DNA of 64,000 nt, taken from Fibrella aestuarina BUZ 2 (GTDB lineage Bacteria > Bacteroidota > Bacteroidia > Cytophagales > Spirosomataceae). How positions within the stretch are numbered: the stretch's first letter is position 1; the number at the start of each line of letters is the position of its first letter. Positions 18,899 to 27,335 of the stretch are shown here, piece after piece. The notes beneath the pieces are model-generated. The model ran no database searches. It was not told the DNA's origin and was given only the letters and a program-made list of their open reading frames with translations. The stretch lies in the NCBI RefSeq assembly GCF_000331105.1, contig NC_020054.1:5893815-5957814 (forward strand). The letters run 5' to 3'. The position numbers and the translations under genes were made by a program.

Positions 18899-19936
18899 TC
18901 AGCGCATTGGCCCCGCTGTGGGCACTTTCGGAATGGGCTTGCCAAAGTTGGGAGTTCCGTCGGCATTCCAGGTAAACGGCTGAATATGGGGCGCTCGTTT
19001 GTTACCACAGCCATCGTTGGGGTTGGCGTTGGCGTGGTAGATCATCCAATTCTGCCCGGCCCCGTCCGTAAAAAAACCACCGTGCCCCGGTGCATAGACG
19101 CCATTTTCGGGTGCCTGCACAAAAGCGGGCTGAGGCATCTTGGTCCAGTTTTTTGGGTTTAGCAGGCTGCCTTTTCCCCTATAAGTCAACAGGCCAAGGC
19201 AGTAGTCGAGCCAGCAGGCATTGGCCGAATAGGCCAGAAACAGGCGACCATCGTGTTGCAGGGCTTCGGGACCTTCGTTGACCCAGATTTGCGGCACCTC
19301 GCCATTTTTCTGCCAGTCGGCGGGTACGTCGCCGTGTTTTTCCCAGTCATATTCCGGCTGACTGATTTTGTACCGCCGCCCTTTTTTCAGCGTCCAAGGG
19401 TTGGTCATTTCGCCAATGAAAATATCCTGACGCCCGTTTTTGCGGCCTTCCCAGCCCGACCAGACGGCGTAGCGTTTACCACGAAAATCGAACACGCTCA
19501 TGTCGATAGCCCAATGATCGTCGGCATCCCCGATTTTGCCTTTCACCGTCCACGTACCCGTAAACGGGTCTGCCGCCGGGTTTTCAATGACCCAGACGCG
19601 GTGACTTAGGTTGTTGAGCGAATCGGCCGAAAAGTAGACGTACCAGCGATCGTCCAGGTGATGAATCTCGGGCGCCCAGAGCTCTCTGGAATACCCCGTA
19701 CCGGCAGGCGGCGTAAAAATCACCTTGCGCTCAGCCTGCCCCAGATCGGCCAGATTCTGCGTACGCCAGAGGGTGAGGTCGCGGCCGGTCGTGTTCATGT
19801 AATAATACCAGCCATCTTTCTGCAACACCCACGGATCGGGCCCGGATGGTTTCAGCGGGTTGGTGAAGGTTGGCTGGGCGAGGGCCGTCAGGGCAGTCAG
19901 GCTGGTTAGCCAGAGCGCAATCAGGTACGTTCTCAT
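18899..19936 (-). CDS. Glycoside hydrolase family 43 protein, exported
   Basis: 345 residues. Five-bladed propeller glycosidase of the GH43 type, acting on arabinan, xylan or related side chains outside the cytoplasm. The signal peptide (MRTYLIALWLTSLTALTALA) fixes the start at 19936 rather than 19999. GPDPWVLQKDGWYYYM holds the family's general-base Asp near the N terminus; ELWAPEIHHLDDRWYVYFS and VNEGPEAL are further blades, the latter carrying the probable acid Glu. Substrate not determined. No SusC/D pair is adjacent, so it is not in a recognisable polysaccharide utilisation locus. Confidence 0.85.
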   Translation of the reverse strand: MRTYLIALWLTSLTALTALAQPTFTNPLKPSGPDPWVLQKDGWYYYMNTTGRDLTLWRTQNLADLGQAERKVIFTPPAGTGYSRELWAPEIHHLDDRWYVYFSADSLNNLSHRVWVIENPAADPFTGTWTVKGKIGDADDHWAIDMSVFDFRGKRYAVWSGWEGRKNGRQDIFIGEMTNPWTLKKGRRYKISQPEYDWEKHGDVPADWQKNGEVPQIWVNEGPEALQHDGRLFLAYSANACWLDYCLGLLTYRGKGSLLNPKNWTKMPQPAFVQAPENGVYAPGHGGFFTDGAGQNWMIYHANANPNDGCGNKRAPHIQPFTWNADGTPNFGKPIPKVPTAGPMR

Positions 19937-19962
19937 CGGAAAGGGGGCGTTTAGCCGGCAAC

Positions 19963-20003
19963 AAAAAAGCCGTTCATGACGTAAAGACACGAACGGCAAA
20001 AAA
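19963..20003 (-). terminator. Rho-independent terminator of the Ldh-type gene
   Basis: On the minus strand GCCGTTC (from 19997) pairs with GAACGGC (to 19969) around a 15-base loop, followed by six T residues. It lies 45 bases after the stop at 20048. Confidence 0.7.
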
Positions 20004-20047
20004 TAGCCCCCAAATCAGGCAAAATCTAGGGTACAGGCGAGTGCGGT

Positions 20048-21115
20048 CTACAGCTTCAGCCCAAACCGCTCGCCCAAATGCTCTAGTTGTTGCACCACTG
20101 TTTCGTGCACCGGAATGCCCGCTTGTAGCCGTTCGGCTTCCATCAGCCGCTCGGGGTCACCGGGAACCAGCACCTGCTTACCCGCTACGGCCTTGGCCGA
20201 CCGGAAGCGCTGAATCCAGGTATCCATGTGGTTTTTGAACTCGGCGGCGGGCCGGAACGCGTCGATGCGCATAGCACCGAAAAAGTGGCCCGTACCCACG
20301 CCTACACCTTCGTTGGCGCTCATAAAGCCCGCGGTGGCGAAGGGCGGCACCCACGGGCCGTAGTTGGCTCCCGACAGTACCCCCGAAAAGATATCGACGA
20401 TGGCCCCCAGCCCGTAACCTTTGTGGCTACCGTGCTCGCGATCAGAGCCGAGCGGCAGCAACGCTCCGCCGTTTTTTACCGCGTTCGAGTCGGTGGTAGG
20501 TTGTCCGTCGGCGTCCTGCGCCCAGCCCAGCGGGGCGGGTTGCCCTTTGCGTTGCAGAATTTCCAGCTTCCCGTACGCAACGGCCGTCGAGGCAAAATCG
20601 GCCAGGAAGGGTGGCTCGGTTGCGGCCGGGATCGCCACGGCGATGGGGTTGGTACCCAGCAGTTTGTCGAGCGAAAAAGTGGGCGCTACCAGCGGGGCGG
20701 CGTGGGTCATGGCCTGCCCGATCATATCGTGATCGGTGGCCAGCAGGGCGTGGTAACCGGCAATGCCGAAGTGGTTGGAGTTACGCACGGCCACCCAGCC
20801 CGTACCAGCTACGCGGGCTTTATCGATCGCCACCTGCATGGCCCAGGGCCCCACCACCAGGCCCAGCCCCCGGTCGCCGTCGACCACGGCGGTCGAGGGG
20901 GTTTCGTGGACGATTTTGATGGCAGGCGTGGGGTTTAGCCGACCGTTATCGTACAGCCGAACGTACCCAGGCAGGCGCGCTACCCCGTGCGAATCGACGC
21001 CGCGTAAATCGGCAGAAACCAGCACATCAGCGGCTAAACGGGCGTCGGCTTCCGAGCAACCGATGGCCCCAAAAATCTGCTCGGTAAACGAGCGAAGCGT
21101 ATTGGCTTGAATCAT
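20048..21115 (-). CDS. Ldh family oxidoreductase (malate/L-lactate dehydrogenase type)
   Basis: 355 residues. NAD(P)-dependent dehydrogenase of the Ldh_2 family, which includes malate, L-lactate, ureidoglycolate and delta-1-piperideine-2-carboxylate enzymes and lacks a Rossmann fold. Signatures: ADLRGVDSHGVARLPGYV near the N terminus (catalytic His in DSHG), NSNHFGIAGYHAL, MTHAAPLVAPTF, LLGTNPIAVAIP and HKGYGLGAIVDI. Substrate is not predictable. Divergent from the DUF502 gene; the two share an inverted repeat in which each arm carries a promoter-like TATCTTT. Confidence 0.87.
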   Translation of the reverse strand: MIQANTLRSFTEQIFGAIGCSEADARLAADVLVSADLRGVDSHGVARLPGYVRLYDNGRLNPTPAIKIVHETPSTAVVDGDRGLGLVVGPWAMQVAIDKARVAGTGWVAVRNSNHFGIAGYHALLATDHDMIGQAMTHAAPLVAPTFSLDKLLGTNPIAVAIPAATEPPFLADFASTAVAYGKLEILQRKGQPAPLGWAQDADGQPTTDSNAVKNGGALLPLGSDREHGSHKGYGLGAIVDIFSGVLSGANYGPWVPPFATAGFMSANEGVGVGTGHFFGAMRIDAFRPAAEFKNHMDTWIQRFRSAKAVAGKQVLVPGDPERLMEAERLQAGIPVHETVVQQLEHLGERFGLKL

Positions 21116-21120
21116 GGGGT

Positions 21121-21238
21121 AAAGATAGCAGGGAATGGCGGGGTTGGCAGGGCGACTTTGGCGTAGGGATGGCCTTTAACACCGTTCCTTGCGCCATTAT
21201 TGCCCCCTGCCAACCCCCGCTATTCCCTGCTATCTTTG
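21121..21238. promoter_or_regulatory. Inverted repeat carrying two divergent -7-like elements
   Basis: Read outward in each direction the two arms are nearly identical for about 36 bases and both end in CCCTGCTATCTTT. On the plus strand TATCTTTG (21231-21238) matches the Bacteroidota -7 consensus TAnnTTTG; on the minus strand TATCTTTA (21128-21121) nearly does. Start codons follow 20 bases (21259) and 5 bases (21115) later. I find no good -33 element. Confidence 0.55.
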
Positions 21239-21258
21239 CTCTTATGAGACATCCATTC

Positions 21259-21801
21259 ATGAGTCGGCTCATCACGTACTTTGGTCGGGGGGTGTTGGCC
21301 ATTGTACCGCTGGGTCTGACCATCTACATTATCTACAGCGTTTTTATCTGGGTCGACGGGCTGGTGCACATCGACATCCCCGGCATCGGGTTTCTGATCG
21401 TCACCCTGTTGATTCTGGGGTCGGGCCTGTTGATCTCCACCGTTATTCCACAATCGCTGGGTGGTTTGTTTGAAGGTTCCATCCGGCACCTGCCGCTGGT
21501 CAGCCTCATCTATTTTTCCGTCAAGGATCTGATTTCGGCCTTTGTGGGCGACAAAAAGAAATTCAACCAGCCCGTGCTCGTTACCATCAACCGGGAGTCA
21601 GGCCTGTGCAAAGTAGGGTTCCTGACCCAGACTGATCTGAGCCACCTCGACCTCGTCGACAGCGTGATGGTCTACATGCCTCACTCCTATGCCTTTTCGG
21701 GCGAATTGTATGTGGTGCCCGCCGCCAACGTCAAACTGCTCAACATCGCATCGGCCGATGCAATGAAGCTGATCGTGTCGGGCGGTGTCAGCGGAAAATG
21801 A
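21259..21801 (+). CDS. DUF502 family membrane protein
   Basis: About 181 residues. Two N-terminal membrane segments (VLAIVPLGLTIYIIYSVFIW and IGFLIVTLLILGSGLLIST), then the soluble DUF502 domain (PQSLGGLFEGSIRHLPLVSL, VGFLTQTDL, MVYMPHSYAFSGELYVVP). The family is widespread and uncharacterised. I chose ATG 21259 (MSRLITYFGRGV) because the TATCTTTG element at 21231-21238 would place transcription start near 21245. ATG 21244 is possible, and the open frame back to 21169 lies upstream of the promoter. Confidence 0.83.
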   Translation: MSRLITYFGRGVLAIVPLGLTIYIIYSVFIWVDGLVHIDIPGIGFLIVTLLILGSGLLISTVIPQSLGGLFEGSIRHLPLVSLIYFSVKDLISAFVGDKKKFNQPVLVTINRESGLCKVGFLTQTDLSHLDLVDSVMVYMPHSYAFSGELYVVPAANVKLLNIASADAMKLIVSGGVSGK

Positions 21802-21880
21802 TACCAAACCGGGGCGCTGCCTCGCCCTTTCCAACCTTTACCGCAGTCATGGGGTTATGAACACGTGAACGGATAGCCCC

Positions 21881-22546
21881 ATGAAACCCGCCTTTCTCTT
21901 TGTAAGTATCTGTCTGCTGACCCAACTGGCGCAGGCCCAACCGGGCAGTGTGCCGGGTGTACGGATGCAGGAGCCCCCGCTCCGCACCACAACGCCAGCG
22001 GTCGCCTACCCCCCATCGACCGACACCCTACCGGCTTTTCTGGCCGCCGACTCAGCCCGACGCCCCGCCCCGCACACCCGCTATCTGGCGGTTGACCGCA
22101 CGGGCCTCTTCGGCAAATTTCGGCGGTACCGGATTTTCCCGGGCGAGACCATGGCCTTCCGTACCTGGTCGGATGGGCAGAAATACCGCTACCCCCTGAT
22201 GAGCGTGAGCGATACGGCCTTTACCATCGCCTTCCAGAACGAACTCTACGATCAGGCGCAGCCCCTGGGTTTCCCGCTCGCCGATGTGCGCAAGGTTTAT
22301 TTGCGACGGCAGATTCCGTTTGTCAACCAGGCGGCTTACCTGCTGCCCGCCGCCGGGATTATTTTTCTCGTGGCCGACTTTGTAAACCCACGGGCGCTCG
22401 ATGGCGGCGGCCGGTTTATCTTCGAGAAGAAAGCGTTGATACCGGCGGGCCTGCTCATCTTGGGAGGTGGTGTCTGCTACAAGCTATCCTACCGGAAATA
22501 CCCGATCAATAGTCGCAATCGCCTGAAAGTATTGTGGACATTATAA
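21881..22546 (+). CDS. Hypothetical exported membrane protein
   Basis: 221 residues. Signal peptide MKPAFLFVSICLLTQLAQAQ, a Pro-rich stretch to about residue 65, then a domain with RYLAVDRTGLFGKFRRYRI and two hydrophobic segments near the C terminus (AAYLLPAAGIIFLVADFV and ALIPAGLLILGGGVCY), ending in basic residues. I do not recognise a named family. It follows the DUF502 gene by 79 bases on the same strand and may be co-expressed. Confidence 0.65.
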   Translation: MKPAFLFVSICLLTQLAQAQPGSVPGVRMQEPPLRTTTPAVAYPPSTDTLPAFLAADSARRPAPHTRYLAVDRTGLFGKFRRYRIFPGETMAFRTWSDGQKYRYPLMSVSDTAFTIAFQNELYDQAQPLGFPLADVRKVYLRRQIPFVNQAAYLLPAAGIIFLVADFVNPRALDGGGRFIFEKKALIPAGLLILGGGVCYKLSYRKYPINSRNRLKVLWTL

Positions 22547-23142
22547 TTGTCGCCAAAATTCCAATCCGCAAACTGGTTTTTTTACCCGAAATCTTGTGAA
22601 GCCATAATTAAACAAATAAGTTACCGCTGTCACGATTTTTTGTTAACGTGTTGAAATAGAAGTCTATTTATTTGATAAGCGCAGCCCAAATAACGGCTCA
22701 TCATTGCCAGTTGATATACTTTATGTACCCGATAGCGGCGGCGACCAACACATAACCGATTTCCAGTAAGCAACCCATTTAAGCCTACATTTTCCTGTCA
22801 ATGTTAATTTACAATTAACTGGTCAACATTTAGTTATAATTTACAGTAACTATAATTAGCCGATCGATAGCCCAGTTTGCAGCACGATCAACTTTCGGGT
22901 CAATTACCCAAAAACCGTACTCTGCAAACTTGATGAACTCGCTTTTTAGCAGTTACTAGTTTTTTAGTAACAATCAGTGGATTGAGCATAGTTAATCTTG
23001 CATCGGATTCAGTTTCAGCATCTTTTAAGGGTACTTGCTCTAAAAACATGTTTAGAATTTAATTCAAAGATGTTGAACAAAATGGCCTGATTACCGAGCC
23101 GAACGATTACCTTTATACGCATTAACGGTTTCGTTAACCCCT
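22547..23142. other. AT-rich non-coding stretch upstream of a response regulator
   Basis: 596 bases with no credible gene, much more AT-rich than the flanks. I see several TAATTTACA / TTATAATT-like words, a perfect 7-base hairpin GTTACTA...TAGTAAC (22952-22971), and a TTAACG...CGTTAA dyad (about 23122-23137) just before the response regulator start. A long leader or regulatory region is possible. No tRNA or known small RNA fold was recognised. Confidence 0.5.
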
Positions 23143-23577
23143 ATGAGCCAGCATACCATCTATATTGCCGAAGACGATGAGGACGATCAGTTCCTACTTC
23201 GTACCGCCTTCGCGTCGGCAAGTAAAGCGTGTGAGCTGGTTTTCTTCACCAACGGTGAACAACTGCTCAACCAGCTTCAGGAGACAGGCCCACGCCCCGC
23301 GCTGGTACTGCTTGATCTGAATATGCCCGTGATGGATGGGTTTCAGACCTTGCAGTATTTGCGGCAGCAGGACGCCTACCGCACGTTGCCTGTTGTGGTC
23401 CTGACCACCTCCAGCCAGCGTGACGATGTGATGCGGGCCTACTCGCTGGGCGCCAATTCGTTTATCACCAAACCAAACCAATACGTGGATTTGGTGAAGA
23501 CGGTGCAGCACCTCCAACAATTCTGGCTGAATCTGGCGCAGATTCCACCGGCCAATCCGCAACCGGCTGTGAGCTAG
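23143..23577 (+). CDS. Single-domain response regulator (CheY/Rcp1-like)
   Basis: 144 residues, receiver domain only. Phosphoacceptor Asp58 in LVLLDLNMPVMDG, acidic pair in IAEDDEDDQF, the Thr of LTTSS and the Lys of ITKPNQ complete the active site. It resembles the Rcp1-type receivers that accept phosphate from bacteriophytochrome or hybrid kinases. No kinase is adjacent. It is preceded by a 596-base AT-rich region and followed 38 bases later by aroA. Confidence 0.88.
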   Translation: MSQHTIYIAEDDEDDQFLLRTAFASASKACELVFFTNGEQLLNQLQETGPRPALVLLDLNMPVMDGFQTLQYLRQQDAYRTLPVVVLTTSSQRDDVMRAYSLGANSFITKPNQYVDLVKTVQHLQQFWLNLAQIPPANPQPAVS

Positions 23578-23615
23578 TTAGCCCGTAACCGGCGTTTTTT
23601 TCGTTGCTTTGCAGC

Positions 23616-24854
23616 ATGAATGCCGTTTCTGTAACGCCCACTGGCCAACCAATTCGGGCCACCATTGCCCTTACCTCGTCGAAAAGCGAAAGCAACCGCG
23701 CCCTGATTCTCGACGCCCTCACCGGCTTCCGCTGCCATCTGCACAACCTGTCGTCGGCCCGCGACACGCAGACCATGATCCGCCTGCTCCGCACCGATGA
23801 TGCCACGGCCGACGTGCTCGATGCGGGCACTACGATGCGGTTTCTGACGGCCTATTTCGCCCTGACAGGCCAAACCAAAACCATGACCGGTACTCCCCGC
23901 ATGTGCGAGCGGCCCATTGGGCTGCTGGTTGAAGCCCTGCGCGCGCTGGGTGCCGATATCGCGTATCTGGGTAAAGACGGTTATCCGCCCTTGCAGACAC
24001 GGGGTTTCCAGTCGACGGGCCTACAGGAACTGAGCATTCGGGGCGACGTGAGCAGCCAGTATATTTCGGCGCTGGCTATGCTGGCTCCCTACCTGCCTAC
24101 CGGCCTGACGCTGAACCTCACAGGTACGTTAGGCTCGGTGCCCTATATCACGATGACTTTGCAGCAAATGGCCGCGTTTGGCGTTCGGCCCGAGGCCGAC
24201 TGGGGCGCTCAGCGTATCCACATTCCGGCGGGTACGTACCAACCCACCGATTACACCATCGAGTCGGACTGGTCGGGGGCTAGTTACTGGTTTAGCGTGG
24301 TGGCGCTGGCCGACGAGGCCGATATCGAGTTGCTGGGACTCAAAGACGAGTCGCTTCAGGGCGATAGCGCCATTGTCGGCATCATGGACCAGCTCGGCGT
24401 GCAGGCAACGTATACGGGAAAAGGGTATCGGCTAACGAAAAAAGCCGCCGCCGGCCAGCTTACGGTCGATTTCACGAACTGCCCCGATCTGGCCCAAACC
24501 GTGGCCGTCTGCGCAGCCATCAAAGGCATCCCGGCTACGTTTACGGGCATCGAAAGCCTGAAAATCAAGGAGACAGACCGGGTGCTTGCGCTTCAGACCG
24601 AACTGCGCAAATTCGGCGCCGATCTGGTGGAAGTGGAGCCCAACCACCGCTACGAGGTGCGGGCAGCCAACGCACCCCAGCCCGACGCCGCGCCCGTCCG
24701 CATCGATACGTACGACGATCACCGCATGGCCATGGCTTTTGCGCCCATTGCTGCCCGCTACCCGGTTATTATTGAAGAACCCGGCGTGGTGGCAAAATCG
24801 TACCCATCCTTCTGGGAGGATTTCAGCACCGTCGCCGGAGTCACTGCGCTGTAA
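23616..24854 (+). CDS. aroA: 3-phosphoshikimate 1-carboxyvinyltransferase (EPSP synthase)
   Basis: 412 residues. Condenses shikimate 3-phosphate and phosphoenolpyruvate in the shikimate pathway, cytoplasmic. Motifs: SSKSESNRALI (substrate-binding Lys/Ser/Arg), DAGTTMRFLTAYF (family NAGT-x-R loop), SSQYISALAM, SDWSGASYW, IKETDR and DDHRMAMAF. The start is ATG 23616; the frame is open to a TTG at 23604, which I reject. Stop codon abuts the stop of the convergent DUF423 gene. The only aromatic pathway gene in view. Confidence 0.92.
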   Translation: MNAVSVTPTGQPIRATIALTSSKSESNRALILDALTGFRCHLHNLSSARDTQTMIRLLRTDDATADVLDAGTTMRFLTAYFALTGQTKTMTGTPRMCERPIGLLVEALRALGADIAYLGKDGYPPLQTRGFQSTGLQELSIRGDVSSQYISALAMLAPYLPTGLTLNLTGTLGSVPYITMTLQQMAAFGVRPEADWGAQRIHIPAGTYQPTDYTIESDWSGASYWFSVVALADEADIELLGLKDESLQGDSAIVGIMDQLGVQATYTGKGYRLTKKAAAGQLTVDFTNCPDLAQTVAVCAAIKGIPATFTGIESLKIKETDRVLALQTELRKFGADLVEVEPNHRYEVRAANAPQPDAAPVRIDTYDDHRMAMAFAPIAARYPVIIEEPGVVAKSYPSFWEDFSTVAGVTAL

Positions 24855-25235
24855 TCACCGCACGGCCCACCAAAGCAACGCCCAACCGGCGATCATGAAC
24901 AGGCCGCCGATGGGCGTGATGGCACCCAGCCAGGTGATGCCCGACAGGCACAGCACGTAGAGTGACCCGGAGAAGATGAGCACGCCGATCAGGAAGCTAT
25001 AGCCCGAGTAGCCCAGCCACTTTACGGCCGCTGGGTTACCGGCCAGCTGCTGCATGAGTATACCCACCAGCACCAGGGCAAACGTGTGGTAGAAATGGTA
25101 GCGCACGGCCGTCTCGAAGGTATCGAACCGGCCCGCGGCTTCCAGTTTAGCCCGCAGCCCGTGTGCCCCGAACGCGCCGATCGAGACGCCCAGGATACCC
25201 AACACGGCTCCGGTTTGAAGAAAGAATTTATGCAT
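24855..25235 (-). CDS. DUF423 family membrane protein (YgdD/TMEM256-like)
   Basis: 126 residues with four hydrophobic helices. Starts MHKFFLQTGAVLGILGVSIG and keeps the family signature GAFGAHGLRAKL plus HTFALVLVGIL. Inner-membrane protein of unknown function, conserved from bacteria to animals. Its stop codon is directly adjacent to the aroA stop (TAATCA on the plus strand). Separated from yggS upstream by a hairpin. Confidence 0.88.
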   Translation of the reverse strand: MHKFFLQTGAVLGILGVSIGAFGAHGLRAKLEAAGRFDTFETAVRYHFYHTFALVLVGILMQQLAGNPAAVKWLGYSGYSFLIGVLIFSGSLYVLCLSGITWLGAITPIGGLFMIAGWALLWWAVR

Positions 25236-25247
25236 GTCTGTTTTGGC

Positions 25248-25296
25248 GTCTGGAAAGTCAGTCGTACTGCTTCGGCAACTGACTGGCTTTCCAGAC
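25248..25296. repeat. Intergenic hairpin
   Basis: GTCTGGAAAGTCAGTC (from 25248) pairs with the stretch ending at 25296 with one mismatch. It lies just after the yggS stop and before the DUF423 start, both minus strand. It could end yggS transcription, although it lacks a clear T-run. Confidence 0.6.
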
Positions 25297-25300
25297 TAGT

Positions 25301-25960
25301 TTATCGTTGCCCAAAAATAGCACTGCCAACGCGGACCATGGTGCTGCCTTCTTCAAGCGCAATGAGGTAATCGCTGCTCATGCCCATCGAAAGTTCGGTC
25401 AGGGCTACGTTGGGGCGCTCGATCGGCCGCAGGGCATCAAAGAGTTGCTTTAATTCGCGAAACTCCTCCCGTACCTGCGCTTCATCGTCGGTGTTGGTGG
25501 CGATGCCCATCAGGCCCACAATCCGAATGTTGGTCAGGTCGTCGAGGCCGGGGGCCTGCAGGAGGTCGATCACCTCAGACGGGGCAAAGCCAAATTTCGT
25601 TTCCTCGTCAGCAATAAAGACTTGTAGCAGACAGTCGATCACGCGGTTATGCCGCTGCGCCTGTTTATCAATTTCGACCAGCAATTTTTCGCTATCGACC
25701 GACTCGATCAGGCTGATGAACGGGGCGATGTATTTGACTTTGTTGGTTTGCAGATGACCGATCTGATGCCAGCGTACATCGGCGGGGAGCAGCGGCTGTT
25801 TCTCAATCAGTTCCTGCACCCGGTTTTCGCCAAAATGACGGCAACCGGCCTCGTAGGCCTCCTGCAACATGGGTACAGGCTTCGTTTTCGTGACGGCAAC
25901 CAGCGTAGCCCGGCCGGCGATCTGCGTGTCAATCTGTTGAATAGCGGTGGCAATAGACAT
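25301..25960 (-). CDS. YggS family pyridoxal phosphate homeostasis protein
   Basis: 219 residues, single-domain TIM-barrel PLP-binding protein involved in vitamin B6 homeostasis. The PLP-binding Lys25 lies in LVAVTKTKP; further motifs are HFGENRVQE, WHQIGHLQTNKVK, and MGMSSDYLIALEEGSTMVRV near the C terminus, which binds the phosphate. Normal family length. The upstream neighbour across a gene-poor 300 bases is on the other strand. pdxA, another B6 gene, lies in this window at 61996 but far away. Confidence 0.92.
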   Translation of the reverse strand: MSIATAIQQIDTQIAGRATLVAVTKTKPVPMLQEAYEAGCRHFGENRVQELIEKQPLLPADVRWHQIGHLQTNKVKYIAPFISLIESVDSEKLLVEIDKQAQRHNRVIDCLLQVFIADEETKFGFAPSEVIDLLQAPGLDDLTNIRIVGLMGIATNTDDEAQVREEFRELKQLFDALRPIERPNVALTELSMGMSSDYLIALEEGSTMVRVGSAIFGQR

Positions 25961-26278
25961 GAGAAGAGAGGTTCGTATGAGTCAATTTTGGATAGCGATT
26001 AACGCCAGCAGATAACCGGCAAAAGGAATGACGGGGCAGCATCAAAGCTCGGGATCAGGCCGTTCGGCCATCGCCGTTTGGGAAGAATGTGTGCCCTGCA
26101 TTTGAGTTTAGTAAAGAATGCTGTAGTTTTTGGCCTCAGAAGAAGTGATTTACGCCGTTTGACTGGCGAGGTGCATGCTATATCAACTGCTTGGGCCTTC
26201 TGCGTTAAGTAGTAATCGTGGCAATACACCTCCTATTCTGTACACTGTAAATCTAACCGCATCACATCGTATCCTGTT
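25961..26278. other. Intergenic stretch without a supported gene
   Basis: 318 bases between the divergent yggS and coiled-coil genes. A 76-residue minus-strand frame (25999-26229) is present but starts and ends without family features and its composition looks random. I see no strong promoter consensus or hairpin. Confidence 0.5.
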
Positions 26279-27241
26279 ATGGAACAAAGAACCGAAAAAC
26301 GAAACAGCAGCCGTAACATCCTGTTAGTCGCCCTCTTAGCTTTAGCCGCACTGAACGTATTGTTGCTTTATTTCTGGATTCAGGAGAAAGAGAATAACAA
26401 AACCAAAGATGCCACGATCGCCGCCAAGACCGAAGAGGTGCTGGTTACGAAGATGAAGCTCGATTCTATTTCGGCGCAACTGGATGCAAAAATCGCCGAA
26501 ATTCAACAGCTAGGCGGCAGCGTCGATTCGTTGTTAAAAGTCAAAGAGCAGGTCGAGGCCGACAAAATGCGCATTCGTGACGTGCAGAATTTTGACGCCC
26601 GCAAGTATCAGCAGAAGATTGCGCAGTACCAGACCCTGCTGGCCGCCAAAGATGAAGAGATTGCCCGGTTGCGCGAGGAGAACGGCATCCTCAACGAAGA
26701 GAATCAAACCCTGTCGGCCCAGAACAATTCGCTCCGACAAGACAGGCAGATCCTGGTCGATACGGTAGCTAGCTATGCCTCGAAGACACGGGCCGTACAG
26801 GCGCAGAACCGAGAGCTAAGCGATAAAGTCACTGTGGCCGCCGCCCTGCATGCCGATGACATCGTGGTGACCGCCCTCAACGAGCGGGGCAAGGAAAAAG
26901 ACGGCGGCACCTACAAGGCGAAACGGCTCGACAAGGTAAAAGTCTCGTTCCGGCTGTCGCAAAACCCGCTGACTGAGAAAAACGCGAAAGACATCTACCT
27001 GCGTATTCTCGACCCGGCGGGGGCTGTCATCTCCGATATGGCCACGGGCTCGGGTGAGTTTACCTACGCCAACAAAGACATGATCTACACGGCCATGCAA
27101 CGCATCGATTACGACAACACGGGACAGCAGGTGTCGTTTGTGTACGGCCGGGGTGGGCAGCGTTTCAACGAAGGCCGCCACATCATCGAAATCTATTCGG
27201 AAGGCTTCCGTATCGGTCAGGGCGAATTCACCGTGAAATAA
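26279..27241 (+). CDS. Membrane-anchored coiled-coil protein
   Basis: 320 residues. A basic cytoplasmic tail, one membrane segment (ILLVALLALAALNVLLLYFW, residues about 15-34), a long coiled coil (about 40-185, heptad-rich, Glu/Gln/Lys), then a beta-rich C-terminal domain (about 190-320: VKVSFRLSQNPLTEKNAKD, IYSEGFRIGQGEFTV). Similar proteins in Cytophagales are often labelled hypothetical or, wrongly, chromosome partitioning protein. Topology suggests an inner-membrane anchor with the coil and beta domain in the periplasm. No known function. Confidence 0.72.
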   Translation: MEQRTEKRNSSRNILLVALLALAALNVLLLYFWIQEKENNKTKDATIAAKTEEVLVTKMKLDSISAQLDAKIAEIQQLGGSVDSLLKVKEQVEADKMRIRDVQNFDARKYQQKIAQYQTLLAAKDEEIARLREENGILNEENQTLSAQNNSLRQDRQILVDTVASYASKTRAVQAQNRELSDKVTVAAALHADDIVVTALNERGKEKDGGTYKAKRLDKVKVSFRLSQNPLTEKNAKDIYLRILDPAGAVISDMATGSGEFTYANKDMIYTAMQRIDYDNTGQQVSFVYGRGGQRFNEGRHIIEIYSEGFRIGQGEFTVK

Positions 27242-27268
27242 CCCCTTTCCTGCTTTCGACAGGCTATT

Positions 27269-27323
27269 GACTCTTTACGAAAAAGCCCCGGCCGTAGCTG
27301 CCGGGGCTTTTTCGTAAAGAGTC
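27269..27323. terminator. Strong bidirectional terminator
   Basis: Perfect 24-base arms (27269-27292 and 27300-27323) around a 7-base loop, with the classic AAAAAGCCCCGG / CCGGGGCTTTTT core. It lies between the convergent coiled-coil gene and the giant adhesin gene. Confidence 0.9.
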
Positions 27324-27335
27324 ATTTTCTAGGCC

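Noticed and set aside
18010..18975. Plus-strand open frame of 321 codons opposite the LdtD-like gene
   Set aside because: Shadow frame; the minus-strand YkuD signature HWRSHGCVRV is decisive.
25999..26229. 76-codon frame in the yggS upstream gap
   Set aside because: No family likeness, basic random composition, no ribosome site or promoter; recorded as non-coding.
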